Source: Actinomycetospora lemnae
GTDB lineage: Bacteria > Actinomycetota > Actinomycetes > Mycobacteriales > Pseudonocardiaceae
Assembly (NCBI RefSeq): GCF_028737315.1
Contig: NZ_JAQZAO010000004.1
Location: 186,001-250,000, forward strand
DNA length: 64,000 nucleotides
Direction of reading: 5' to 3'
Of this stretch, positions 35,818 through 44,900 are shown one piece after another (within the stretch, counting starts at the first letter, position 1; each line of letters begins with the position of its first letter). The position numbers and the translations under genes were made by a program. Below the pieces are notes generated by a model, which worked only from the letters and a program-made list of their open reading frames with translations, ran no database searches and was not told where the DNA came from.

Positions 35818-36734
35818 GGCAGCAGCCCCGCCGCGTCGAGGACGGCGTTCTGGTGCTCCTGGACCGGCGAGGCGTGCACGAGCTCGAGGTCGACGAGCGC
35901 CGCCCGGGCGGTGAACGCCGCCGCGCGGGCGTGGTGGTGGGTCTGCAGGACGCGGTCGAGGACGTCGGCGGCGTGGAAGGTCGCGCCGAGCGGGGTGTCC
36001 GCGTCCGCCCGGGCGCCGAGCAGGCCGCGCACGCGCCCGGCGAGGGCGTCGGGCAGGCTCGCGAGCGCGCGCTCGGTCAGCCGGTCGACGACGCCGTCGA
36101 GGTGCTCGCCGAGCAGGGTCTCGCCGGCGAACCCGGCGTCGGGCAGCACGGCGTTGTGCACGTGGTGTGCGAGCCCGAGGAGGAACGCCTCGCCCCGGTC
36201 GGCGCCGTGGTCCTCGGCCAGCAGCGCCCCGTAGACGGCCACCGCCCAGCAGTGCTCGCCGTGGTCCTCGGGTGGTTCGACGATCAGCCGCGGCTGCCCC
36301 GGGGCGGTCGCCCCGGCCCGGGGCTGGCGGCACAGCGCCCCGACGAAGGTCGGCGGTGCCACGTGACCGGCCTCCGGGGCCGGGGCCGCGTGCAGTCGCG
36401 CGAGCGTCGCCGGGTGCACGGCGTCCGCGGCGACCTCGTCGATCGCGCGGCGCAGCACGTCGCGGGTCTCATCGGCGGAGAGCCCCGCCTCGTCGAGCAC
36501 CGTCGCGTCGATCCCCGCCAGGCGCGCCCCGGCGACCGCGGCCGCGGTCTCGGCGTCGGCGACCGAGGTCGGGTCGGCGCCCGAGACGAGCGCCGACCAC
36601 GCACGGACGAAGGCCCGCGCCGCCATCGACCCGTCGGCGTCGGCGGTGCGGACGCGCTTGAGGTCGCCGACCTCCCGGAACAGCCCGGGGACCGCCGCGT
36701 ACCGGGCGGTCGGCGCGGCCAGGGCCGTCGTCAC
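35814..36734 (-). CDS. HD-like putative metal-dependent phosphohydrolase
   Basis: A 306-residue helical protein starting at GTG 36734. A pattern of H in DHGEHCWAVAVYGALLAE, HH in LGLAHHVHNAVL, and downstream acidic residues resembles an HD-type metal site, with the usual H-D doublet replaced by H-H. HD proteins hydrolyse phosphate esters, so it may dephosphorylate or process the inositol phosphate made by the next gene upstream. Assignment to the HD family is tentative, and the first ~100 residues are not recognised. It is coupled by GTGA overlaps on both sides. Confidence 0.65.
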   Translation of the reverse strand: MTTALAAPTARYAAVPGLFREVGDLKRVRTADADGSMAARAFVRAWSALVSGADPTSVADAETAAAVAGARLAGIDATVLDEAGLSADETRDVLRRAIDEVAADAVHPATLARLHAAPAPEAGHVAPPTFVGALCRQPRAGATAPGQPRLIVEPPEDHGEHCWAVAVYGALLAEDHGADRGEAFLLGLAHHVHNAVLPDAGFAGETLLGEHLDGVVDRLTERALASLPDALAGRVRGLLGARADADTPLGATFHAADVLDRVLQTHHHARAAAFTARAALVDLELVHASPVQEHQNAVLDAAGLLP

Positions 36735-37915
36735 GCCGCGCCCGCGCTGATCCACTCGCGCAGCACGCGCTCCTGGACGTGCAGCGCGTGCTCCGGGCGG
36801 CGGCCGTCGCGGGTGGTCGGCGCCTTGAAGAAGTAGCCGAGCTGCTCCTGCGCCCCGCCCTCACCGCGACGCTGGGCCTCGACGACCAGGCGCACGAGCT
36901 CGAGCACCAGCGGCGCCGCGAGCACGGAGTCGCGGGCCATGAAGTCGACCTTGATCTGCATCCGCTGGCCGAGGAAGCCGGTCAGGTCGATGTTGTCCCA
37001 GGCCTCCTTCTCGTCGCCGCGCGGGCGGTAGTAGTCGATGCGCACGACGTGGTCGCCGACCTCGTAGCCGAGGATGTCGTCGAGCACGGAGCCCTTGGTC
37101 TGCACCTTGGAGGACAGCGAGTCCGGGTCGTCGAGGATCTCGCCGTCGCGGTTGCCGAGGATGTTCGTCGAGTACCAGCCGTCGACGGTCAGCGCGCGCG
37201 AGCGGAAGGCGGGCGCGAGCACCGTCTTCATCATCGTCTGCCCGGTCTTGCCGTCCTTGCCGGCCACCGGCACGCCCCGCTGCTCGGCGAGCTCCAGCAG
37301 CGCGGGGACGTCGGCCGCCGCGCTCGGGGTGAAGTTGACGTACGGGCAGTGCTCGGTGATCGCGGCGTAGGCGTAGAGCATGCCCGGGGTGATCGCGGCG
37401 TCGTCGACGTCGAGCGCCTTCTCGAAGCCCTCGGCCGTGGCCAGCGCCGGCAGGGTCAGGTCCGGCCAGCGCTCGGTGGAGGCGAGGTTGACCACGACGA
37501 CCTGGTCGAGGTCCTGCTCGGCCCTGAAGCGCCGCAGGTCCTCGACGATGTGCGCGACGCGATCGCGCAGCGCCGCCACGGCCACGAGGTTGGTGCCGCG
37601 GGCGTTGCGGCAGTACTCGGGGTCGGCCACGGCCGCCCACGGCTCGATGCCCCCGAGGGCCGACCCGACGGCCTCGATCTGGCGGTCGTCGAGGACTCGG
37701 TGCACGTGCGCGGCCTTGGCGAGGTCGTCGCCCTGGACGTCCCAGCCGCCGAAGACCAGCGAGGTGTAGGGCACCAGCCCCGGCACGTCGGCGAGCGGGA
37801 GCCCGTCGGTGCCGACCGTGCCCAGCTTCATCATCTCCACGCCACCGACCGCGGTGGTGGCGACCGCGCCACCGAGCCCGACGATCGCCACTCCCGTGCG
37901 CCCGTTGTCCGCCAC
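36731..37915 (-). CDS. Inositol-3-phosphate synthase-type enzyme
   Basis: A 394-residue protein starting at GTG 37915 behind AGGAGG. The NAD-binding motif VAIVGLGGAVATTAV is at the N-terminus. Conserved family segments follow: VVVNLAST, NFTPS, the active-site GKDGKTGQTMMKT with its lysines, NILGNRDG, and DSVLAAPLVLELV. The family converts glucose 6-phosphate to myo-inositol 3-phosphate by an NAD-assisted cyclisation. It heads a six-gene operon ending with the YcaO gene. The cell may have a second ino1 for mycothiol and phosphatidylinositol, in which case this copy is pathway-specific. Confidence 0.92.
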   Translation of the reverse strand: MADNGRTGVAIVGLGGAVATTAVGGVEMMKLGTVGTDGLPLADVPGLVPYTSLVFGGWDVQGDDLAKAAHVHRVLDDRQIEAVGSALGGIEPWAAVADPEYCRNARGTNLVAVAALRDRVAHIVEDLRRFRAEQDLDQVVVVNLASTERWPDLTLPALATAEGFEKALDVDDAAITPGMLYAYAAITEHCPYVNFTPSAAADVPALLELAEQRGVPVAGKDGKTGQTMMKTVLAPAFRSRALTVDGWYSTNILGNRDGEILDDPDSLSSKVQTKGSVLDDILGYEVGDHVVRIDYYRPRGDEKEAWDNIDLTGFLGQRMQIKVDFMARDSVLAAPLVLELVRLVVEAQRRGEGGAQEQLGYFFKAPTTRDGRRPEHALHVQERVLREWISAGAA

Positions 37916-38138
37916 GTGGTCCTCCTCGACCCTGTCCTCCGGCCCGGTGTGGACCCCGGCAGCCGTACCAACAGGGCCCCCCACCGAAACCGGTGGTGGG
38001 CGACCGGTCGCCGGAGAGCCTCGGTGACCGGGATCACGGTGACCCCGGCAAAGTCCGGGGTCGGGCACCCGCGACCCCCGCCGTTCGTTGCGGGAACGTC
38101 GGTGGTGTCCAGCCATCCACGAGGGAGCGGAGGCGTCC
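37916..38138. promoter_or_regulatory. Divergent region between the inositol/YcaO operon and pspC
   Basis: Two copies of GGTGACC at 38023-38029 and 38038-38044 enclose the dyad GTGACCGGGATCAC (38024-38037), a possible operator. An 8-bp hairpin (GACCCCGG/CCGGGGTC) spans 38041-38062. A second hairpin with CCCACC and GGTGGTGGG arms lies near 37977-38000. No coding frame for a small precursor peptide with a ribosome binding site was seen here. Confidence 0.45.
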
Positions 38139-38318
38139 ATGACCACGCTGACCAGGCCGCAGTCCAACAAGGTGATCGCCGGCGTGTGCGCCGGGCTCGC
38201 GGAGCGCTTCGGGATGTCGGCGGGGGTGGTACGGCTGCTGTTCGTGCTGTCGTGCCTGCTGCCCGGCCCGCAGTTCGTCATCTACATCGCGCTGTGGGTG
38301 ATCATGCCGAAGCGGTGA
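38139..38318 (+). CDS. PspC-domain protein
   Basis: A 59-residue protein starting at ATG 38139 behind GGAGG. It consists only of a PspC domain: NKVIAGVCAGLAERFGMS, then one hydrophobic helix (VVRLLFVLSCLLPG, FVIYIALWVIMP). PspC proteins sit in the membrane and take part in envelope-stress sensing; short actinobacterial forms often stand alone. No pspA is adjacent, but an SPFH protein follows 85 nt downstream. Confidence 0.9.
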   Translation: MTTLTRPQSNKVIAGVCAGLAERFGMSAGVVRLLFVLSCLLPGPQFVIYIALWVIMPKR

Positions 38319-38403
38319 CGCTCAGGTTGCGCTCAGGCCTCCGCCAGGCGCGGGCCAGGCCGGAGGGGGACTCTGGAGTCCGACGCACCGGAAGGGGTCG
38401 GAC

Positions 38404-39336
38404 ATGGAAGGCCTGCTGATCGTCCTCATCATCGTCGGGGTCCTGGCGCTCATCACGGGTGGCGCCGCCGTCCAGGCCGTCCAGCAGTACCAGCGCGGGG
38501 TCGTGCTGCGCTTCGGGCGCCTCCTGTCCCAGGTCCGCGAGCCGGGGCTGCGGGTGATCATCCCGTTCGTCGACCGCATGCGGAAGGTGCCGATCCAGAC
38601 GACGGTGCTCGACGTGCCGTCGCAGAACGCGATCACGCGTGACAACGTCACGATCGGCGTCGACGCGGTCGTCTACTTCCGCGTGAGCGACCCCGTCCGC
38701 GCGGTCATCAACGTCGACGACTACCTGCGGGCGACGTCCCAGGTCGCGCAGACCTCGATGCGGTCGGTCATCGGCCGCGCCGACCTGGACACGCTGCTCT
38801 CGGACCGCGAGGCGATCAACTCCGAGCTCAAGGCGGTGATCGACGCGCCCACCGAGGACTGGGGCGTGAGCATCGACCGCGTCGAGATCAAGGACATCGC
38901 GCTGCCGGAGGGCATGCGGCGGTCGATGTCGCGCCAGGCCGAGGCCGAGCGCGACCGCCGGGCCCGCGTCATCTCGGCCGAGGCCGAGCTCGAGGCCTCG
39001 GAGAAGCTCACCCAGGCCTCGGAGCGCATGAGCGCCGCCCCCGGCGCGCTGCAACTGCGCCTGCTCCAGACCGTCACGGACGTGGCGTCGGACAAGAACT
39101 CGACCCTGGTCATGCCCCTGCCGGTGGAGCTGCTGCGGTTCTTCGAGAACACGACCGGCTCGGCTGCGGGCTCGGCTGCGGGCTCGGCGTCGGCGACGCC
39201 GGCCGAGACGGGCGAGGCGGTCCGCCGTGCGATCGAGGCCGCGGCGGAGCCGACGGCCCGGGAGGCGGCCGAGCCCGTCACCGAGGACGAGGCGGCCGCA
39301 CCCCTCACCAGAGGTGACCCGGCAGATCGCGGGTGA
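38404..39336 (+). CDS. SPFH/stomatin-family membrane protein
   Basis: A 310-residue protein with one N-terminal membrane helix (LLIVLIIVGVLALIT). An SPFH domain follows in residues ~25-190: YQRGVVLRFGRLL, then NAITRDNVTIGVDAVVYFRV and DRVEIKDIALPEGM. A long helical region rich in Arg, Glu and Ala (QAEAERDRRARVISAEAE) forms oligomers. These proteins build membrane microdomains and often regulate proteases or channels. The tail contains three tandem GSAAGSAAGSA units encoded by a short DNA repeat (about 39155-39187). The last 32 nt overlap the convergent DUF1707 gene. Confidence 0.92.
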   Translation: MEGLLIVLIIVGVLALITGGAAVQAVQQYQRGVVLRFGRLLSQVREPGLRVIIPFVDRMRKVPIQTTVLDVPSQNAITRDNVTIGVDAVVYFRVSDPVRAVINVDDYLRATSQVAQTSMRSVIGRADLDTLLSDREAINSELKAVIDAPTEDWGVSIDRVEIKDIALPEGMRRSMSRQAEAERDRRARVISAEAELEASEKLTQASERMSAAPGALQLRLLQTVTDVASDKNSTLVMPLPVELLRFFENTTGSAAGSAAGSASATPAETGEAVRRAIEAAAEPTAREAAEPVTEDEAAAPLTRGDPADRG

Positions 39337-39487
39337 GCTCGGCGAGCTCCCCGCGGGTCGTCGCGGCGTAGGCCGCGGCGGCCCGCTCCTCGAACTCCTC
39401 GACGGTCAGGCGGCCGTTGCCGACGGCGCGCTGCAGTCGCTCGACGACGAGCTCGCGCTCGGCGTCCGATGCCCGTACGTCCCGCAC
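39305..39487 (-). CDS. DUF1707 (SHOCT-like) small protein
   Basis: A 60-residue protein starting at GTG 39487. The sequence RASDAERELVVERLQRAV, then GRLTVEEFEERAAAAYAA, is the complete DUF1707 domain, a short helical module common in Actinobacteria that usually sits in front of membrane domains. Here it stands alone. The function is unknown; it probably mediates oligomer or nucleic-acid contacts. It overlaps the 3' end of the convergent SPFH gene. Confidence 0.85.
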   Translation of the reverse strand: MRDVRASDAERELVVERLQRAVGNGRLTVEEFEERAAAAYAATTRGELAELTRDLPGHLW

Positions 39488-39505
39488 GTCGCCATCTTCC
39501 CCGGC

Positions 39506-40507
39506 TCAGGGCGTGGGCGCGGGCTGTGCGACCCGGCCGAAGGGGGAGTCGGCGGGGTCGGCGAACACGTGCAGCCCGAAGGTCTCGGAGAGCTCCCGGC
39601 ACAGGCCGACCCCGCGCACCGAGTTCCCGTGCACGTCGAGGCCCGGTGAGTACACGCCGAAGCCGAAGTAGCGGGGCAGCACGAAGACGATGTCGCCCGA
39701 CACCCCGCTCTTGGCGGGGATGCCGACCTCGTTGGCCCACTGGCCGGCGGCGTCGTACATGCCGCAGGTCATCATGACGCTGATGACGTCGCGGACGTGC
39801 TCGCGCCCGATCGCCCGCTCGCCGGTCAGCGGGTTCACGCCCCCGTTGGCCAGCGTCGCGCCCATGACGGACAGGTCGGCGGCGGTGACCGTGATCGAGC
39901 ACGCCGACAGGTAGGTCTCGACGACCTCGTCGATGTCGCCGGTGATCATCCCGAGCGAGCGCATGATGTAGCAGAGGCCGAGGTTGCGGTCGTTGCTGCG
40001 CAGCTGGGCGCGCAGGATCCGCTGGTCCACGGCGAGCTCCGGGTTCCCGGAGTACACGCGGTAGCGCTCGAGGATGCGGTCGACCTTCTCGTCGACGTCC
40101 TTGCCGGCCACGAGGTTGGCCGCGACGAGCGCGCCCGCGTTGATCATCGGGTTGTGGGGCCGGTGGTGGGCCTCGTCGAACGTGATCGAGTTGAACGGGT
40201 CGCCGGAGGGCTCGACGCCGACGCGGCGGAGGGTCTCGGCGGCGCCGTTGTCCTCGAGCGCGAGCCCGTAGGTGAAGACCTTCGACACCGAGTGCAGCGG
40301 GAACTTCACCGAGCAGTCGCCGGAGCGCCACTGCGTGCCGTCGACGTTGGTGCCGGCGAGGCCGAAGTGGTGGCGCTCGTCCTCCGGCGCGTCCTCGGGG
40401 TAGTAGCTGACGACCTGGTCCTGGCCCCAGGTCCGGTACTTGGCGTGGAGCTCGTCGAGCTGGCGTGCGACGAGGTCCCGCTCCTCGGTGTCGACCACGA
40501 TCGACAT
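39506..40507 (-). CDS. glsA: Glutaminase (tandem copy 2)
   Basis: A 333-residue glutaminase of the serine-dependent beta-lactamase-like family, converting glutamine to glutamate and ammonia. The catalytic S-x-x-K is in PLHSVSKVFTYGLALEDNG, followed by HNPMINAGALV, the NDRN segment, and VGIPAKSGVSGDI, which completes the pocket. Length is typical (about 310-330). It follows the homologous gene at 40517 by only 9 nt on the same strand, so the two come from a tandem duplication. Confidence 0.93.
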   Translation of the reverse strand: MSIVVDTEERDLVARQLDELHAKYRTWGQDQVVSYYPEDAPEDERHHFGLAGTNVDGTQWRSGDCSVKFPLHSVSKVFTYGLALEDNGAAETLRRVGVEPSGDPFNSITFDEAHHRPHNPMINAGALVAANLVAGKDVDEKVDRILERYRVYSGNPELAVDQRILRAQLRSNDRNLGLCYIMRSLGMITGDIDEVVETYLSACSITVTAADLSVMGATLANGGVNPLTGERAIGREHVRDVISVMMTCGMYDAAGQWANEVGIPAKSGVSGDIVFVLPRYFGFGVYSPGLDVHGNSVRGVGLCRELSETFGLHVFADPADSPFGRVAQPAPTP

Positions 40508-40516
40508 CGTGCCGCC

Positions 40517-41527
40517 TCAGGCGCGGGTCAGGCGAGGCCCCCCGGTGCGCCGGAGCCGGCCGAAGCGGGTCTGGTCCGGGGTGGCGAACATGTGCAGGCC
40601 GTAGCGGGCCGAGAGCTCCCGGAACACCGCCTGGCCTCGCACGGAGTTGCCGTGGGCGTCGAGCCCGGGGGAGAAGGTCGCGAGACCGAGGCGTCCGGGC
40701 ATCACGGCGACGATCCCGCCCGAGACGCCGCTCTTGGCGGGGATGCCGACGTCGGTGGCCCACTCGCCGACCGCGTCGTACATCCCGCAGGTCATCATCA
40801 CGCTGACGACGTCGCGGACGTGGTTCGCATCGAGCGCCCGCCGGCCGCTCAGCGGGTTCAGGCCCCCGTTGGCGAGCGTCGCCCCGACGGTCGAGAGCTC
40901 GCAGGTGGTCACGCGCACCGAGCACATCGACAGGTAGACCCGCAGGTTCTCCTCGATGTCGCCGGTGAGCATCCCCAGCGATCGCATGAGGTAGCTGATC
41001 GCGAGGTTGCGGTCGGCGGCCGCGAGCTGGTCGGCGAGCAGCTCCTGGTCGACCTCGAGGTCCGGCGCCCCCGCGAACGCCCGCATCCGGTCGAGGATCC
41101 GGGCGATCTTCTCGTCGGCCGTGTCCCCGTGGACGAGGTAGGCGGCGACGAGTGCGCCGGCGTTGACCATCGGGTTGTGCGGGCGCTGGTGCTCGTCGTC
41201 GAAGGTGATCGAGTGGAACGGGTCGCCCGACGGCTCGACGCCGACGTGGCGCAGGGTCGTCTCGCGCCCGTTGTCCTCGAGCGCGAGCGCGTAGGTGACG
41301 ACCTTGGAGATCGACTGCAGCGGGAACCGGAACTCGCAGTCGCCCACGGTCCACTGGGTGCCGTCGACGGCCGTCCCGGCGAGCCCGAAGATGTCCTCCT
41401 CACCCTCGGCGGCCGGCAGGGCGATGGAGACGATGTCGTCCTCGTGCTCCTCGGCGTGGTGGTCGTGCAGCGCCTCGAGCTGCTCCTGGACCAGTGCCTC
41501 CTCGGCGTCGCTCACCACGGGGCGCAT
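40517..41527 (-). CDS. glsA: Glutaminase (tandem copy 1)
   Basis: A 336-residue glutaminase starting at ATG 41527 behind GGGAGG. It has the catalytic PLQSISKVVTYALALEDNG, HNPMVNAGALV, ADRN and VGIPAKSGVSGGI segments. It differs from its neighbour in the N-terminus, which here is His/Glu-rich (LHDHHAEEHEDD), and in many surface positions. The two have therefore diverged well beyond a recent duplication. The N-terminal acidic/His region could bind metal. It is divergent from the DUF3040 gene. Confidence 0.93.
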   Translation of the reverse strand: MRPVVSDAEEALVQEQLEALHDHHAEEHEDDIVSIALPAAEGEEDIFGLAGTAVDGTQWTVGDCEFRFPLQSISKVVTYALALEDNGRETTLRHVGVEPSGDPFHSITFDDEHQRPHNPMVNAGALVAAYLVHGDTADEKIARILDRMRAFAGAPDLEVDQELLADQLAAADRNLAISYLMRSLGMLTGDIEENLRVYLSMCSVRVTTCELSTVGATLANGGLNPLSGRRALDANHVRDVVSVMMTCGMYDAVGEWATDVGIPAKSGVSGGIVAVMPGRLGLATFSPGLDAHGNSVRGQAVFRELSARYGLHMFATPDQTRFGRLRRTGGPRLTRA

Positions 41528-41618
41528 CCTGCCTCCCACCTGGTGGGTGCGCCCGAGGGGGGATCCGGGGCATGCTTCCCCAGGTCGACACCGCCGTCGT
41601 CCAGTCATCGAGGTCGCC

Positions 41619-41927
41619 GTGGAACGCCTGCCCGAGCCCCCGCACGGACCCCTGACCGAGCGCGAGCGGGCGGCGCTCGCCCGGCTCGCGGAGCACGAGG
41701 CGGCGGCCGACCCCCGCTTCGCGCGGCGGCTGGGTGGCCGCCCGACGCGGCGCGGCGGGGGCGTGCCGTGGCTCGTGGTCGGCGTCCTCGCCGTGGTCGG
41801 GATGGCGCTGCTCGTGGTGCCCGGGGTGTGGGTGCTCGCCGGCGTCGCGACGGCGATCATCGTCGTCGTCCCCGTGGCCCTCATCGCCTGGGCGCTGGAG
41901 CAGGGGGACCCGCCACCCCGTCCGTGA
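41619..41927 (+). CDS. DUF3040 membrane protein
   Basis: A 102-residue protein starting at GTG 41619. The N-terminal LTERERAALARLAEHEAAAD is the DUF3040 signature (an acidic helix found in small actinobacterial membrane proteins). Two hydrophobic helices follow (WLVVGVLAVVGMALLVV and a Val/Ala/Ile-rich second helix). The function is unknown. Its TGA stop (41925-41927) lies in the first arm of a 40-nt palindrome, whose other arm supplies the stop of the convergent hrpA. Confidence 0.88.
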   Translation: MERLPEPPHGPLTERERAALARLAEHEAAADPRFARRLGGRPTRRGGGVPWLVVGVLAVVGMALLVVPGVWVLAGVATAIIVVVPVALIAWALEQGDPPPRP

Positions 41928-41963
41928 GCGGACTTTCCAGCCATGGCTCGAAGGTCTGCTCAC
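41924..41963. terminator. 40-nt palindrome giving stop codons to both convergent genes (family 1, copy 3)
   Basis: It begins GTGAGCGGACTTTCCAGC and ends GCTCAC followed by GAG, with CCATGG in the centre. The TGA in the left arm ends the DUF3040 gene, and the TGA read on the other strand from the right arm ends hrpA. It therefore acts as terminator and as stop codon for both. Confidence 0.88.
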
Positions 41964-44900
41964 GAGAGCTTGGCGAGCGCCTTCGTGATCCGCTGCTCCG
42001 ACACCGGGCCCGGGGTGCCGATCTCCTGGGCGAACAGGCTCACGCGCAGCTCCTGGAGCATCCAGGCCACGGCGTCGAAGGCGTCGCGGTCGAAGCTGCG
42101 CGGCTCGGACGCGGCCCGCGCGCGCCGGGCGCGGTACTCGCCCTCGACGCGGTGCGCGGTCGCCATCGCCTCGGCGTCGCGGGCCGGCGCGGTCGGGAGC
42201 TTGTCGAGGCGGCGGCGCGCGGCCCGGAGGTAGCGCGCCACGTCGGGCAGGCGCGCCACCGGCGTGCGCGCGACGAACCGGTCGCCGACGAGCACGCGGA
42301 CCTGCTCCCGGACGTCGTCGAGCGCGTCGGTGAGCAGGCCGCCGGGGCGGGCGGCGAGCTCGTCGAGCGCGAGCGCCACCTGCCCGGCCTCGCCGAGCAC
42401 CGTCTCGGCGCGGGAGAGCACCTCGGCCGCCGCGGCCGGCAGGCGCGCGGCGACGTGGGCGCGCAGGGTCTCGAACGCCGCCGGGTCCCACGCCGGGCCG
42501 CCGCCCGTGGCCACCAGCGCGTCGATCGCCGCGTCCACGCAGTCCTCGGCCAGTTCGTCGACGTCGCGGTACTGCATCGACGGTCCGGCTCCGCTGCGCT
42601 TCGTGCCCACCGCGGTCATCGCGCCCCGCAACCGCAGCACCGCCCGGTTGTCCAGCGAGCGCACGAGCGAGCGCGCCGGGGACGCGATCGCGAGCCGCAG
42701 CAGGCGCCGGGTCCCGCCGCGCATGGCGTCGCGGGCCTCGAAGGCGGAGTCGAAGACGCGCACGTCCACGGCCCGGCCGGTGTCGACGAGCGCCAGGTGG
42801 GCGGTCACCGTGCCGCCGGACCGCTGCTGCTCGCGGGTGCGCGGCAGCTCGCCGACCTCGGCGAACGAGGTCAGCCCGCGGCGCTCGGCCCCGTCGGCGA
42901 CCGCGGCCACGGCGCGGCGGGTCGCCTCGGCGTGCCGGCGGCGCAGCGCGCCCAGGTCCGGCCCCTCGGCCACCGTCGCGCCCTCGTCGTCGACCACCCG
43001 GAACGTCAGGCGCAGGTGCGCGGGGAGGCTCGCGACGTTCCACGCGTCGACGGGCACGTCGAGCCCCGACAGGCGCTTGACCGCCTCGGACAGCGCCGGC
43101 AGCAGCGGCTCGTCACCGCGCGGCCGGCCGTCGCGCGCGAGGCGCGCCAGCAGCGCCCGCGCGCTGTCGGGGGCGGGCACGAGCGAGCGGCGCAGGTTCT
43201 TGGGCAGCGAGCGCACGAGCGCGGTGAGCATCTCCTCGCGCAACCCCGGCACCTGCCACGCGAGGTCCTCGGCGCGCACCTGCCCGAGCACCGCCAGCGG
43301 CACCGTCACCGTGACGCCGTCGGTCTCGGCGCCCGGCTCGTAGGAGTAGGACAGCGGCAGTGTCAGGCCGCCCGAGGTCCAGGTGTCGGGGTACTGCTCG
43401 GCCGTCGGTGCCTCGCCCGCGAGCAGGGCCTGCGGGTCGAGGTCGAGCAGGTGCGGGTCCCGGCGCTGCGCCTTCTGCCACCAGCGGTCGAAGTGGCGCA
43501 CGGACACGACGTCGTCGGGGATCCGCGCGTCGTAGAACCTGAAAGTCGTCTCGTCGTCGACGGCGAGCTCGCGGCGGGCGCGGCGCTCCATCTCCTCGAC
43601 CTGCTCGAGCCGCTCGCGGTTGCGCGCGACGAAGGCGTGGCGGGTGTTCCACTCGCCCTGCACCAGCGCGTGACGCACGAAGATCTCGCGGGCCACCTCG
43701 GCGTCGATGCGGTGGTAGTCGACGGTGCGGTCGAGGGCGAGCGGGACGCCGAACAGCGACACCCGCTCGGTGGCGACCGCCGTCCCGCGCCGCTTCGACC
43801 AGTGCGGCTCGGAGTACGTCCGGGTGACGAGGTCCCCGGCGGCGGCCTCCACCCACGCGGGCTCGACGCCGGCCACCGTGCGCGCCCAGAGCCGGGAGGT
43901 CTCCACCAGCTCGGCGGCCATGACCATCGTCGGCGGGCGTTTCGCCAGCGTCGAGCCGGGCCAGATCGCGAACCGGGCGCCGCGGGAGCCCTCGTACTCG
44001 GTGATCGGCCGTCGCTTCGGCTTCGGCGCCCCCTGCTTGGGCCGGGGCGGCTCCTGCGCGAGCCCGATCTGCGAGAGCAGCCCGGTGAGCAGCGCCTGGT
44101 GGACGCGGTTGCCGAGATCCTTGGTGAGCTCCGCCGACGGCTCGTTGCGGGTGAGCCCGAGCTCGTCGCCGAGCTGGCGCAGCTGCGCCGCGAGGTCCTG
44201 CCACTCGCGGATGCGCAGGCCGTTGAGGAACTCCGCCTGGCAGCGCTTGCGGAACTGGTTCGACGACAGCTCCCGGCGCCCGGTGCGCACGTGCTCCCAC
44301 AGGTGCACCCAGGACAGGAAGTCCGAGCGCGGGTCGGTGAAGCGGGCGTGCGCGGCGTCGGCCTCGTCGGCCTTGTCCGCCGGCCGCTCCCGCGGGTCCT
44401 GGGCGGACAGGCCCGCGGCGATGACCGTGACCTCGTGGAGGCAGCCCAGCTCGTCGGCCGCGAGCACCATGCGCGCGATCCGGGGGTCGACGGGCAGGCG
44501 TGCGAGCCGGCGGCCCGTGTCCGACAGCCGCGTCGCGTCCCCGTCGACCAGCGCGCCGAGCTCGGTGAGCAGCCGGACGCCGTCGCGGACCGCGAGCCGG
44601 TCGGGCGGGTCGACGAACGGGAACTCCTCGACGGGCCCGAGCTTGGCGCCCGCCATCTGCAGGATCACCGAGGCGAGGTTCGTGCGCTGGATCTCCGGGT
44701 CGGTGAACTCCGGGCGCGCGTCGAAGTCGTCCTCGGCGTAGAGGCGGATGCAGATGCCGTCCGCGACGCGGCCGCAGCGCCCGGCGCGCTGGGTGGCCGA
44801 CGCCTGCGAGATGGGCTCGATCGGCAGGCGCTGCACCTTCGTGCGCCGCGAGTAGCGCGAGATGCGCGCGAGACCGGGGTCGATGACGTAGCGGATGCCG

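Noticed and set aside
39155-39187. GGCTCGGCTGCG tandem repeat as a possible phase-variation tract
   Set aside because: Unit length is a multiple of three, so slippage would only change the Gly-Ser-Ala-Ala tail length of the SPFH protein.
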